From Lentzea xinjiangensis (lineage in GTDB: Bacteria > Actinomycetota > Actinomycetes > Mycobacteriales > Pseudonocardiaceae), in contig NZ_FOFR01000007.1 in NCBI RefSeq assembly GCF_900110955.1, forward strand, positions 78,819 through 142,818: 64,000 nucleotides of DNA, given 5' to 3'. The stretch's first letter is position 1, and each line of letters begins with the position of its first letter. This document shows positions 16,439 to 25,910 of this stretch, one piece after another. The position numbers were made by a program, and so were the translations under genes. The notes under the pieces were generated by a model. The model ran no database searches. It had not been told where the DNA came from and saw only the letters and a program-made list of their open reading frames with translations.

Positions 16439-19400
16439 TCACCGGCGCAGTTCCGCGAGCGCCAGCGCCGGGGTGGAGAGCACCTGCTCCAGCTGACCCG
16501 CCAGCCGGTCGGCCACCGGCGCGAGGTCGCTGTCCTCGGAGATCTCGGAGATCAGCTCGATTCCACCGTCGTGCTCCTCGACGGTCAGGACCGCGGGCCA
16601 CGGCTGGGACTCGCGTGGCACCACCATCGGCGTGGTGGCGGCGCCGAACAACGCCGTGGGGCCTTGGCGCTCGTAGTTGAAACCGATGAGGCCGGCCGGC
16701 AGCCGGCGGTACTGCCTGTGCTGAAGCACGCGGTACAGGCCGGAGGTGCGCTCCGCGCTGTCCAGGACCTGCGCCTGGACCGCTTTCGCCACGCCGGTCA
16801 GCGTGCTGTCGCCGGCGAGTTCCATGATCACGGGCAGCAAGTCGACGCAGAAACCCATCAGCGGCTTGGTGGTGTGGCGGGGCTGACCGGTCTGGTGGGC
16901 GAGCACGACGGCTCGCTCGGCGCCGGTGAGCAGCGACGTCGCGACCGCCAGCGCCGCCAGGGCCGCGTTGTGCATCGTGCAACCGGCCGAGCGGGCCAGT
17001 TCGCGCAGGCCCGCGAGACTGCCCGCCGGTAGGGAGTCGGTCCGCGTGACGGGCTTCCAGGGGCCCGCGCCGTCGATCAGCTTCGCCGAGTTCCAGACCG
17101 CGTCGAGCCGGGGCCGCCAGAACGCGTCGTTCGCCTCGAACCGCGCGTCCTCGTCGGCGCGCTTCGTCCGCGCGTAGTCGAGGAAGCTCGCCGGTGCGGG
17201 CAGGGGCTCACCCCGGTAGCAAGCTGACAGCTCCGACCACAGCACGCCGAACGACCAGCCGTCGACGACCGAGTGCGGCGCGGTCGCCTGCACGAACGCG
17301 GTGCCGCCGGTCTGCACGAGGTGGAACCGGAACAGCGGGGGTGTGGCCATGTCCACGGCCCGCCGTGCGAACCGGTGCAGCAGCGCCTCGACGTCGCCCG
17401 GCAGGGCGTCGTCCAGGGTGCTGACGGTGAGCTTCGGGACGGCGTGCGCGGCGCAGTGCTGGGAACCGCCGTCCTCGTCGAAACCGGTCCGCAGCACCTC
17501 GTGCCGCTGGGCGACCTGCTCGACGGCGTGCCGCAGCCTCTCCGGATCCAGGACGGCGTCGACGCGCAGCACCTCCGACTCCTGGTAGGACTCGCCCAGC
17601 TCACCGCCGAGCTCGATGGCGAGCCACAGCAGCTTCTGGCCGTCGGTCAGCGGAGCCTCACCGGTGGCCGGGAGCTGTGCGGGCACCGGCGCGCTCGCGG
17701 CACGGGTCTTCACCTCGTCCCACAGGCCGCGCGAGGCGACCTCCGCCGCCGTGTCGGCCACGGCCGCCACGACCTCCTCGCAGTCCTGCTCGGTGTGCGC
17801 GGCGCTGAGGAAGCAGGTGCGGCCCTCCCACACGTAGACGCCGCGGTTGAGGAGGCCGACGAAGAACATGTCCTCCGACAGCGGCGAGCCGTCGACGGTG
17901 ATGCGGAAGAGCGAGGAGAAGTGCTCGACCCGGATCGGGTACCCGTTGGCCGCCGCGTGAGCGTTGATCTTCCCGGCCAGGCCGGCGGTCCGGCCGGTCA
18001 GCTCGTTCTGCAGCCGTGGCGACACCTTCTTGAAGTGCCGCACCATCTCCTGCGCCACCACCATGGTGAGCGGGTGCTTGCTGAACGTGCCGGCGAACAC
18101 CATGCTCGGCCGTTGCGGGAAGCCGACGTCCCCCTCCCGCCAGCGCCCGCCGTCGATGGGTGCCATGAACTCGGCGTCGCCCGCGATGACCCCGATGGGC
18201 AGGCCACCGCCGATGACCTTGCCATAGGTCCTGAGGTCGGGACGGATGCCGAAGAGCGCGGCCGCTCCGCCTAGATGGCACCGGAAACCGGTGATGATCT
18301 CGTCGAAGATCAGGGCGGCGCCGTGCGCCGTGGTGAGCTCGCGGAGGCGGTGCAGCAGCTCGACGGGCTGGTAGCCGGGACGCCTGCTCTGGACCGGCTC
18401 GACCAGCACCGCGGCCAGCCGGTCGCCGCAGGACTCCAGCACGGGCAGCGCGGACTCGTCGTAGGGCAGCACGATGACGTCCTGGGCCATCGCGGCCGGC
18501 GTACCGCGGCCGAGCGGTGTCGCCTCGCCCTGCTCGCCGCCCGCCCGGGGCGCGACCAGCACACCGTCGAACGTGCCGTGGTACGACCCGGCGAACAGCG
18601 CGATGACGTCCCTTCGGGTCTTCGCCCGCGCCGCGCGCACGGCGCCCATGACCGCCTCGGTCCCGGACGAGGTGAAGGCGACCCGGTCGACGCCGGCCAG
18701 CGACGCGATGCCGCGCGCGACATCACCCGCGGTGGAGGACTGCGGGCCGAGCAGCATCTCGGCGGGCTCGAACCCGCGCAGGGCCGCCGTGAGCGGCTCC
18801 GACGCGTGCCCCAGCAGGTTGACGCCGAAGCCCATGCAGAGGTCGAGGAACTCCTGGCCGTCGACGTCGACGAAGCGGGAGCCCTCGCCGCGCGCGCCGA
18901 CCACCGGGTAGCTCACGTCGCGGCGTCCCTTGCGGGAGACGATCAGGTTGCGCTGGTCCGCCAGGGCGAACCGGTCCTCCTCGGTGATCCGCTTCGACAA
19001 CGGGCTGCGCCTCGCCCAGTCGGCCTCCGCCCGGAACGCTTCCGCGATGCCGGGGGAGGGCTCCTGCTCCCGTTGCGGCGCGGGCGGAACCGGGGCGGCG
19101 ACGGGAGCGGGCCCCGGTACCGGGGCGGGTGTCCGCGGTGGTGCGGACACCGGCCCCGGTGCCGGATCCGCGGCGGCGGGCACCGGCAGGTCGCTCGGCG
19201 TGACCACGCCCTTGAGGTGGTCGCCCAGCTTGCCGCACGAGTCGAGGTCGAAGAAGAGCTGGCGCACGTCGATGTCGGTGCGGAACTCCGCCGACAGGGC
19301 GTCCGCGAGCTGGATCAGCAGGAACGAGTCGTAGCCGAGCTCGATGAACGTGGCGTCGGGCCGCACCGCGTGGGGCGCGCCACCGACCAGCTTCGCGACG

Positions 19401-22075
19401 ATCCGCCGGACCGCGTCGTCGATCCTCGCGGCGTCCACCCGCGGCAGAACCGGCGTCGCCGGGGACTGTGCTCCTACCTGCATGGGTGGCTGCTCCTCGC
19501 GGGCACGTCGTTCGAACGCGTAGGTGGGCGCGTGGACGACCGGCGCGGGCACGTCCGCGGCCGGGATCTCGTGGCCGGCCGACCACGCCGTGGCCAGCAG
19601 CCGTGCCTGTGAGGACGCGTCGAATCCCGTCTGCCCGCCAGAGGTCATGGCCACCGCGTCGGTGCCGAACACCTCCTCGACGAACGGGGTGACGCCCTTG
19701 CCGGAGTCCAGGACGTAGGCGACGGCCGCACCGTCCGCGCGGAGGCGGCTCACCGCGTCGCCGAATCGGACGGTCCTGACCAGGTGACTCGCCCAGAAGG
19801 CGGGATCGCGGGCCGTGTCGTCGTCCACCCAGCCGCCCGTCGTGGGCGACATGAGCCGAAGGCTCGGCGGCCTGAGGTCGAGCTGGGACCAGGCTCGGGT
19901 CAGCTCCGCGACGCGGTCCGCTAGCACCGCGCCGTGGAACGGATGCGCGACCGGCACCCGGACGCTCGCGATGCCGTCGGCGCGGAGCCGGGCGGCGACC
20001 GCGTCGAGCGCGGCCGTCTCACCGCTGAGCATGCAGTCCCGCCCGCCGGGCACGATCGCGAGCGACACACCGTCGCCGAGGTAGGGGGTGGCGGCCTCCT
20101 CGGTGAGCCGGACCCGGATCATCCCGCCGGGCGTGGCGTTCGCCAGGATCCCGGCGCGCTCGGTCAGGACGGCGGCGGCCTCGGTCAGGGTCAGCACGCC
20201 CGCGATCACGCCCGCGGCGACCTCGCCGAGGCTGAACCCGCACAGCGACCCCGGCCGCAGGCCCGCGGCGAGCAGCGACCTCGCGACCGCGACGGACCGG
20301 ACGAGCACCGCGAGCTCGGCGTGCCGCGGCGCGGACTCGACGCCGGAACCGCCGGTGAGCAGGCCGCGCACCACCGGCCGGTCCTCAGTGGACAGGCAGT
20401 GCAGCGCCTCGGAGAACAGGTCCCCGAACCCGTCGATCCCGGCCACGGCGGCCGTCAGATCACCCAGCTGCCCCGCCTGGCCCGGAAGTACGAGGACGCT
20501 GTCGTGGTCCTTCTTCGCGAGCCGGCTCCCGGTGCGCCAGGTGGTGACACCGCCGGCTCCCCTGGTGACGACCACGGCCTCCCGGTGGGGCAGGACGCGG
20601 CGGCCCGTTCGCAACGTGCGGGCCAGGCCGTGCAGGCGGTGGGGGTTCGCCACGGCGAACTCCTCGACGCGGTTCGCGGTGAGCTCGGTGCTGAGGCCCG
20701 ACGCGGCGGTGACCGGCAGGACGCAGACACCTTCGCGCGGTTCGTCGGTGGTCGCGGCGACCGGCGCCTGTTCGAGCACGACGTGCGCGTTGGTGCCGCC
20801 GACACCCATCGAGCTCACCCCGGCCAGCCGCGGCCTGCCGTCGTCCTGCCAGCCGCTGCTCTTGTCCGGGACGAAGAGCCTGTCGCTCTTCGGCTTTATC
20901 CCCGGGTTCAGCTCCACGAAGTTCGCGACCGGGGGGATCCGCCCGCGGCTCACGACCAGCACGGCCTTGATGAGACCGGCGACGCCCGCCGCGGCGCCGA
21001 GGTGGCCGACGTTCGCCTTGGTCGCCCCGATCCCGCAGCGTGCGCCGTCCGCTCCGAGGGCGCGTTCGATGGCCGCCCACTCGACGACGTCGCCGACCGC
21101 GGTCGCGGTGCCGTGCGCCTCGAGGTAGCCGATGTCGCGCTTGTCCACGCCCGCGGCGGCCAGCGCCGCGGTGATGACCTGGCTCTGCTGGTTCACGCTC
21201 GGTGCCGTGAACCCGATCTTGCGGTTGCCGTCGTTGTTGATCGCGCTGCCGCGGATGACGGCGTGCACGGCGTCCCCGTCGGCGAGCGCCCTGTCCAGGC
21301 GCTTGACCACCACCGCGCCCGCACCGCTCGCGGTGAGCGTGCCGTTGGCGGCTTTGTCGAACGGCCGGCAACGGCCGTCCGCGGACCAGATGCTGCCCTG
21401 CTGGTGGTAATAGCCGACCCGGTGGGGCCTCTCGACGTTCACCCCGCCCGCCACGGCCATGTCGGCCTCACCGGAGAGCACGCTCTGGCAGGCGAGGTGC
21501 ACGGCGACGAGCGAGCTGGAACACGCGGTCTGCACTGTGACGCACGGCCCGCGGAGGTCGAACGGGTAGGCGATCCGGGTGGCCAGGAAGTCGTTGTCCA
21601 GCAACGCCGTCCAGTTGAGCGCCTCGGACGACTTCAGCGGCCTCGCGGTGTCGCCGTACCGCTCGTCACCGACGCGCTCCACGACCGAGATCGGTGACGC
21701 GCACCCGCCGGCGGCGAACAGCCCGATGGCCCCGGGGTACCGCAGCGGGTCGCAGCCGGCGTCCTCCAGCGCTTCGAGGACGACCTCCATCAGCACGCGG
21801 TGGTTGAGGTTGATCCCCTCGGCCTCGCCGGCGCTGAGCCCGAACGCGGCGTTGTCGAACTCGTCGTACGCGTCCAGCGGTGCGGCCACGGGCACGTAAC
21901 CGTTCCGGACCGCCGGGTCCAGGCTGATGCCCTCCCGCCGCAGGTCGTCCTCCCCGACCTCCACCATGCCGGTCGACCCCGCTTCGACGTTGACCCACAG
22001 CGACTCGTAGTCGTTCGCGCCGGGCACCCGGCACGCCATGCCCACGATGGCCAGCGGCGTCCGCATCCCCGTCAC
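16439..22075 (-). CDS. Hybrid PKS-NRPS, KS-AT-ACP-aminotransferase-C
   Basis: 1878 residues from GTG 22075 (RBS GGAAG; GTGA overlap with the C-T gene). KS has TACSSS (about 186), EAHGTATA and NVGHLGAA. AT has GFSLGE (about 612) and HPFH (about 712), closest to the malonyl-type HAFH. The ACP serine is in GYDSFLL (about 915). A Pro/Ala linker leads to a GSA-type PLP aminotransferase (about 1010-1440) with its lysine in GTFSKHP (about 1334). The C domain reads PHSVVDG (about 1602), catalytic second His kept. There is no KR, DH or ER, so the beta-keto group would be aminated before condensation, as in iturin/mycosubtilin and McyE-type lines. Confidence 0.93.
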   Translation of the reverse strand: MTGMRTPLAIVGMACRVPGANDYESLWVNVEAGSTGMVEVGEDDLRREGISLDPAVRNGYVPVAAPLDAYDEFDNAAFGLSAGEAEGINLNHRVLMEVVLEALEDAGCDPLRYPGAIGLFAAGGCASPISVVERVGDERYGDTARPLKSSEALNWTALLDNDFLATRIAYPFDLRGPCVTVQTACSSSLVAVHLACQSVLSGEADMAVAGGVNVERPHRVGYYHQQGSIWSADGRCRPFDKAANGTLTASGAGAVVVKRLDRALADGDAVHAVIRGSAINNDGNRKIGFTAPSVNQQSQVITAALAAAGVDKRDIGYLEAHGTATAVGDVVEWAAIERALGADGARCGIGATKANVGHLGAAAGVAGLIKAVLVVSRGRIPPVANFVELNPGIKPKSDRLFVPDKSSGWQDDGRPRLAGVSSMGVGGTNAHVVLEQAPVAATTDEPREGVCVLPVTAASGLSTELTANRVEEFAVANPHRLHGLARTLRTGRRVLPHREAVVVTRGAGGVTTWRTGSRLAKKDHDSVLVLPGQAGQLGDLTAAVAGIDGFGDLFSEALHCLSTEDRPVVRGLLTGGSGVESAPRHAELAVLVRSVAVARSLLAAGLRPGSLCGFSLGEVAAGVIAGVLTLTEAAAVLTERAGILANATPGGMIRVRLTEEAATPYLGDGVSLAIVPGGRDCMLSGETAALDAVAARLRADGIASVRVPVAHPFHGAVLADRVAELTRAWSQLDLRPPSLRLMSPTTGGWVDDDTARDPAFWASHLVRTVRFGDAVSRLRADGAAVAYVLDSGKGVTPFVEEVFGTDAVAMTSGGQTGFDASSQARLLATAWSAGHEIPAADVPAPVVHAPTYAFERRAREEQPPMQVGAQSPATPVLPRVDAARIDDAVRRIVAKLVGGAPHAVRPDATFIELGYDSFLLIQLADALSAEFRTDIDVRQLFFDLDSCGKLGDHLKGVVTPSDLPVPAAADPAPGPVSAPPRTPAPVPGPAPVAAPVPPAPQREQEPSPGIAEAFRAEADWARRSPLSKRITEEDRFALADQRNLIVSRKGRRDVSYPVVGARGEGSRFVDVDGQEFLDLCMGFGVNLLGHASEPLTAALRGFEPAEMLLGPQSSTAGDVARGIASLAGVDRVAFTSSGTEAVMGAVRAARAKTRRDVIALFAGSYHGTFDGVLVAPRAGGEQGEATPLGRGTPAAMAQDVIVLPYDESALPVLESCGDRLAAVLVEPVQSRRPGYQPVELLHRLRELTTAHGAALIFDEIITGFRCHLGGAAALFGIRPDLRTYGKVIGGGLPIGVIAGDAEFMAPIDGGRWREGDVGFPQRPSMVFAGTFSKHPLTMVVAQEMVRHFKKVSPRLQNELTGRTAGLAGKINAHAAANGYPIRVEHFSSLFRITVDGSPLSEDMFFVGLLNRGVYVWEGRTCFLSAAHTEQDCEEVVAAVADTAAEVASRGLWDEVKTRAASAPVPAQLPATGEAPLTDGQKLLWLAIELGGELGESYQESEVLRVDAVLDPERLRHAVEQVAQRHEVLRTGFDEDGGSQHCAAHAVPKLTVSTLDDALPGDVEALLHRFARRAVDMATPPLFRFHLVQTGGTAFVQATAPHSVVDGWSFGVLWSELSACYRGEPLPAPASFLDYARTKRADEDARFEANDAFWRPRLDAVWNSAKLIDGAGPWKPVTRTDSLPAGSLAGLRELARSAGCTMHNAALAALAVATSLLTGAERAVVLAHQTGQPRHTTKPLMGFCVDLLPVIMELAGDSTLTGVAKAVQAQVLDSAERTSGLYRVLQHRQYRRLPAGLIGFNYERQGPTALFGAATTPMVVPRESQPWPAVLTVEEHDGGIELISEISEDSDLAPVADRLAGQLEQVLSTPALALAELRR

Positions 22076-23700
22076 CGCGCTTCCAGCCGGGAGCAGAAGT
22101 CGCGCAGTCGCGGGTGGTCGAACAGCAGCCGCAGGGACGCGGTGTCCGAGACGGTCCTGCGCACCAGCGCGACGGCCTGGCTCGCCAGCATCGAGTGGCC
22201 ACCGAGGCCGAAGAAGTCGTCGTGCGGCGCGACGGCTGGCACGTCGAGCACCTCGCACCAGACCGCGGCGACCGCTTCCTCCATCGGCGTGAGCGGACCG
22301 GCCGGCTCCACCGCGGGAGACACGGCGACGGCGGAAGGCGCGCCACCCGCCTGGGCGGGCACGACGTGGGCCAAGACCTCTTCCAGGCCGAGGGAGTCCA
22401 TCGCCGTGTCCGGCTGCTCCAGCAGCATCGCCAGGATCTCCTGGTACGCGGCGCAGTAGCCGCGTGCGGTCTCGCGCGTGTAGGCGCGGAGCGCGAACTC
22501 CCAGTCGACGGCGATGCCGGTGTGGTCGATGTAGCAGGTCACGGCGAGCTCGAACGGACCCTCCACAATGGGCGGTGCCTGCTCGAACAGCCGTCCCTCG
22601 CCCAAGGACAGGCCACCGTTGGCACCCGCGGCGAACATCGTCCGCATCAGCTCGGTGCCGCGTTCGTGACCGGCGCCGTGCAGATCGGCCATCATGCGGC
22701 TGAACGGCAGGTCCTGGTGGTCGATGGCGTCCATGAGGTCCAAGGCCACCTCTTCGAGCACCTCGGCGAAGGAAGCGCGGAGGTCGATCCGGGACCGGAC
22801 CACGATCGCGTTCGCGAGCATCCCCACGGTGCGCGAGAACTTCGACGTGTGACCGCTCGTGGCCGTTCCGACCGCCACGTCACCGTCAGCGGTGGCAGCG
22901 GCGATCATGACCTGCATCGCGCACAGCAGAACGGAGAACGGCGTCGTCCCGGCGCCGCGTGCGTAGGCCGTCACCGCGTCGGCGAGCGCGTCGCCGAGCG
23001 TGGTGGGCACCGTGCAGGTGTCCAGCGCACCCCCGGTGGCAGGGGCGGTGCCGGGCAGCACGCTGCCGGTCGCTCCGGCGAGCCGTTCCCGCCAGAACGC
23101 CGACTCCTCCTCGAACGCGCCGTCGGCGAGCGCGGCGAGCTGCCGGCGCACCAGGGCGCCGTACCCCGGTGCGGCCGGCTCCAGAGCGGGCGGGGAGCTC
23201 CTGCGCGCCGACCGGTACAGCTCGCCGAACTCGTGCAGGAGGATGGCCATCGACGTGCCGTCGCACGCGATGTGGTGGGCGACCAGGACGAGCGTGGTCC
23301 GGTTGCCGGACACCGGGATGGCGGTGAGCCTGATCGGCGGTCCGGCGGCGAGGTCGAACGGCAGGTTCGCCGCGGTGGTGACGGCCGCGTCGAGCCGTTC
23401 GTCCCGCAGCGGTGCCGGCAGCCCGCGCAGGTCCACCAGGTCGATCTTGACGGGGTCCGGGTCGCGGTCGATGACCTGCACGACACCGGACTCCGTTTCG
23501 TGGAACGTCGTGCGCAGGGCCTCGTGCCGGCGGATCGTCTCGTTGAACGCGAACTCGGCGGCCCCGGCGTCGAAGTCGCCGTCGAAGTGGAAGACCTCCG
23601 GCATGCTGTAGGCCGGGCTCGCCGGGTTCAGCCGCCAGAAGAGCCAGATGCCCTCCTGCAGCGGACCGATCGGCAGCGTGTCCGTGGTACCGGTCGTCAC
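22072..23700 (-). CDS. NRPS didomain C-T
   Basis: 542 residues from a GTG in a GTGA overlap with the upstream A-T gene. The C domain (about 5-440) has an intact HHIACDG near 144. The carrier domain follows a Ser/Ala/Pro linker, its phosphopantetheine serine in GLGGHSMLA (about 502). There is no A domain, so this carrier must be loaded in trans, possibly by the A-T protein encoded just before it or by the free A domain at 29242. It ends in a GTGA overlap with the PKS and probably hands its chain to the KS. Confidence 0.9.
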   Translation of the reverse strand: MTTGTTDTLPIGPLQEGIWLFWRLNPASPAYSMPEVFHFDGDFDAGAAEFAFNETIRRHEALRTTFHETESGVVQVIDRDPDPVKIDLVDLRGLPAPLRDERLDAAVTTAANLPFDLAAGPPIRLTAIPVSGNRTTLVLVAHHIACDGTSMAILLHEFGELYRSARRSSPPALEPAAPGYGALVRRQLAALADGAFEEESAFWRERLAGATGSVLPGTAPATGGALDTCTVPTTLGDALADAVTAYARGAGTTPFSVLLCAMQVMIAAATADGDVAVGTATSGHTSKFSRTVGMLANAIVVRSRIDLRASFAEVLEEVALDLMDAIDHQDLPFSRMMADLHGAGHERGTELMRTMFAAGANGGLSLGEGRLFEQAPPIVEGPFELAVTCYIDHTGIAVDWEFALRAYTRETARGYCAAYQEILAMLLEQPDTAMDSLGLEEVLAHVVPAQAGGAPSAVAVSPAVEPAGPLTPMEEAVAAVWCEVLDVPAVAPHDDFFGLGGHSMLASQAVALVRRTVSDTASLRLLFDHPRLRDFCSRLEAR

Positions 23701-25400
23701 CGCACGTCTCCGATCAGGTCGCGCAGGCCCTGGACGGTGCGGGCCTGGAAGAACGCGCGCAGCCGCACCTTGACCCCGAAGTCCTCGCGAACCCTGGCGA
23801 GGACGTCGATCGCGTCGAGGGAGCCGCCGCCGAGCCCGAAGAAGTCGTCCGCGAGCGTGCAGGGGACACCCAGCGTCTTGCGCACGATCTCGACGAGGTG
23901 CCGTTCGACGTCGTCGAGGGCGAGGTCGTCGGGCTGGTCGTCGGCCGGCCTCTCCGGGACGGGCAGCGCGGCCCGGTCGACCTTGCCGCTGGTGGTCAGG
24001 GGGAGCGCGGCGAGCGGCACCCAGCACGCCGGGATCATGGCGTCGGGCAGCGTCCGGGCCAGGTGCCCGCGCAGCTCCGGCGGAGCCGGTGCCCGGCCGG
24101 CCGCGGGGACGACGTAGCCGACGAGGCGGCCGTCGCGGACCGCGGCCGCGGCGGCGTGCACGTCCGGGTGCTCGAGCAGGGTCGCCTCCACCTCGCCGAG
24201 CTCGATCCGGACGCCGTTGATCTTGACCTGGTGGTCGAGCCGGCCCAGGTACGCCACCCGGCCGTCCGGCAGGAGGCGGGCGAGGTCGCCGGTGCGGTAG
24301 AGCCGCTCGCCCGGCGTCACCCCGAACGGGTTGGGCACGAACCGCTCGGCGGTCAGCGCCGGCCGGTGCAGGTAGCCGCGGGCGAGCTGGACCCCGGCGA
24401 GCACCAGCTCACCGGGCTCGCCGACCGGCACCTCGCGCAGGTCGTCGTCGACGACGTGGACGCGGGTGTTCGCGATGGGCCTGCCGATGGTGACCGGTTC
24501 GCCCGGACGGCACCGGATCGCGGTGACGTCGACGGACGCCTCGGTCGGCCCGTAGAGGTTGTGCAGCTCGCAGCCGACGAGCTCGGCGAACCGCGTGACG
24601 AGGTCGTCCCCCAGGGCCTCGCCACTGCACAGGACGCGCCGCAACGGCAGCGGTGGCGGCGGATCGGCCAGGAAGATCCGCAGCATCGACGGCACGAAGT
24701 GCGCCGTCGTGATCCCCTGCCCGGCCATCACCTCGACCAGGTAGTCGGGATCGCGATGACCGCCGGGCCGCGCCATCACCAGGGTCGCGCCCGCCGACAG
24801 CGTCCAGAAGAACTCCCACACCGACACGTCGAACCCGAACGGCGTCTTCTGCAGCACCCGGTCCGCCGGGGTGAGGCGGTACTCGGCCTGCATCCACCTG
24901 AGCCGGTTGACGATGCCGCGGTGCTCGACCACGACGCCCTTGGGGCGGCCGGTCGACCCCGACGTGTAGATCACGTAAGCCGCGTTCCCCGGTCCCGCCA
25001 CCGCCTCCAGCGGCTCGTCGGGTCCGTCGAGGTCCGTCAGCATCCCCGGCGTCACCACCACGTCCGCGCCCGCGTCCTCGGCCATGAAGCGGATCCGGTC
25101 CGCCGGGAGCTCCGGGTCCAGCGGCAGGTACGCCCCGCCCGCCTTGAGGACTCCCAGCAGCGCGACGACCATCTCCAGGCCGCGTTCGAGCCGGACGCCC
25201 ACCACGGACTCGGCGCCCACGCCCAGTGCCCGCAGCCGGTGGGCCGCCCTGGTGGACAGCACCTCGAGCTCGGCGTAGGTCACCCCGGTCCCGCCGGACA
25301 CCACCGCCACGTCTCCCGTGGCCGCGCCTTCCGCCACCAGGTCCACCAGCGTCCCGCCGGCGAACGACGTCTCGGTCTCGTTCCACCGCGCCAGCTTCAT
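23697..25400 (-). CDS. NRPS didomain A-T, predicted serine-activating
   Basis: 567 residues. The A domain has VIYTSGSTGRPKGV (about 145), FGFDVSVWEF, HNLYGPTEASVD, YRTGDL and SGK; the T serine is in GLGGGSLDA (about 527). By-eye pocket residues read D-V-W-H-L-S-L-V-D-K, essentially the serine code of EntF-type domains (DVWHxSLxDK), so serine is a fairly firm call. No C domain is present. It follows the free carrier gene by 46 bp and overlaps C-T by GTGA; those two may form a split C-A-T module. Confidence 0.92.
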   Translation of the reverse strand: MKLARWNETETSFAGGTLVDLVAEGAATGDVAVVSGGTGVTYAELEVLSTRAAHRLRALGVGAESVVGVRLERGLEMVVALLGVLKAGGAYLPLDPELPADRIRFMAEDAGADVVVTPGMLTDLDGPDEPLEAVAGPGNAAYVIYTSGSTGRPKGVVVEHRGIVNRLRWMQAEYRLTPADRVLQKTPFGFDVSVWEFFWTLSAGATLVMARPGGHRDPDYLVEVMAGQGITTAHFVPSMLRIFLADPPPPLPLRRVLCSGEALGDDLVTRFAELVGCELHNLYGPTEASVDVTAIRCRPGEPVTIGRPIANTRVHVVDDDLREVPVGEPGELVLAGVQLARGYLHRPALTAERFVPNPFGVTPGERLYRTGDLARLLPDGRVAYLGRLDHQVKINGVRIELGEVEATLLEHPDVHAAAAAVRDGRLVGYVVPAAGRAPAPPELRGHLARTLPDAMIPACWVPLAALPLTTSGKVDRAALPVPERPADDQPDDLALDDVERHLVEIVRKTLGVPCTLADDFFGLGGGSLDAIDVLARVREDFGVKVRLRAFFQARTVQGLRDLIGDVR

Positions 25401-25446
25401 CCCGCTCCCCCCGCGAGTACGTCCGGCAATTCCGAGCGCTCGTCCG

Positions 25447-25674
25447 TCACGCGTCCAGAGAATTCACGTGAGAGGTCAATTTCGCCACGGTCGGATGCTC
25501 CAGCAACATCAACACGTCCGTGTCGATGCCGAGTTTCTCGTTGAGCTGGTTGATGAGCTCCAGCAACAGCATCGAATTTCCGCCGAGGTCGAAGAAGTTC
25601 GTGTCGGCGTCTGCTTCCGGAATCCCGATCACGTCGGCCCAGATCCGGGAAACCTCCAGCTCCTGCAACGGCAT
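25447..25674 (-). CDS. Stand-alone peptidyl/acyl carrier protein
   Basis: 75 residues from ATG 25674 (GAGGA 8 bp upstream; the ATG at 25683 has GAGG too close). A single carrier domain is visible, with the serine in NFFDLGGNSMLL and typical helices ending HPTVAKLTSHV. First gene of the minus-strand assembly-line operon, divergent from the second di-iron enzyme. A free carrier next to a di-iron enzyme and a free A domain is the usual layout for modifying an amino acid or acyl group while it is carrier-bound. Confidence 0.88.
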   Translation of the reverse strand: MPLQELEVSRIWADVIGIPEADADTNFFDLGGNSMLLLELINQLNEKLGIDTDVLMLLEHPTVAKLTSHVNSLDA

Positions 25675-25800
25675 GGTCGGCATCCTCACATGTGCGCACC
25701 CCAGGTGACCCCCTTTCGGCCAAGTTACGCAAGGGTTCTGGACAGCACAAGCGATCAGTCCTCGCGGCTGCCCCGGCGCTCGAGAAAAATGCTCGGAACT

Positions 25801-25834
25801 GCTGTTCAACTGTGCGGTGCGCTGTTCAACTGCG
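25801..25834 (+). promoter_or_regulatory. Direct repeat pair of the cluster motif, 20-bp spacing
   Basis: GCTGTTCAACTGTG (25801-25814) and GCTGTTCAACTGCG (25821-25834) start exactly 20 bp apart. They lie in the 236-bp gap between the divergent carrier protein and di-iron enzyme genes, about 77 bp before the latter. The same arrangement occurs at 11467. Spacing near two helical turns suggests a regulator binding two adjacent major grooves on one DNA face. Confidence 0.65.
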
Positions 25835-25910
25835 GAAGTTTCCGAGGCATGCGGTGAAAGCATTGATGAAAGCCTTGACACTATTGCCGCGACCTTGGTA
25901 CTGACAACCT

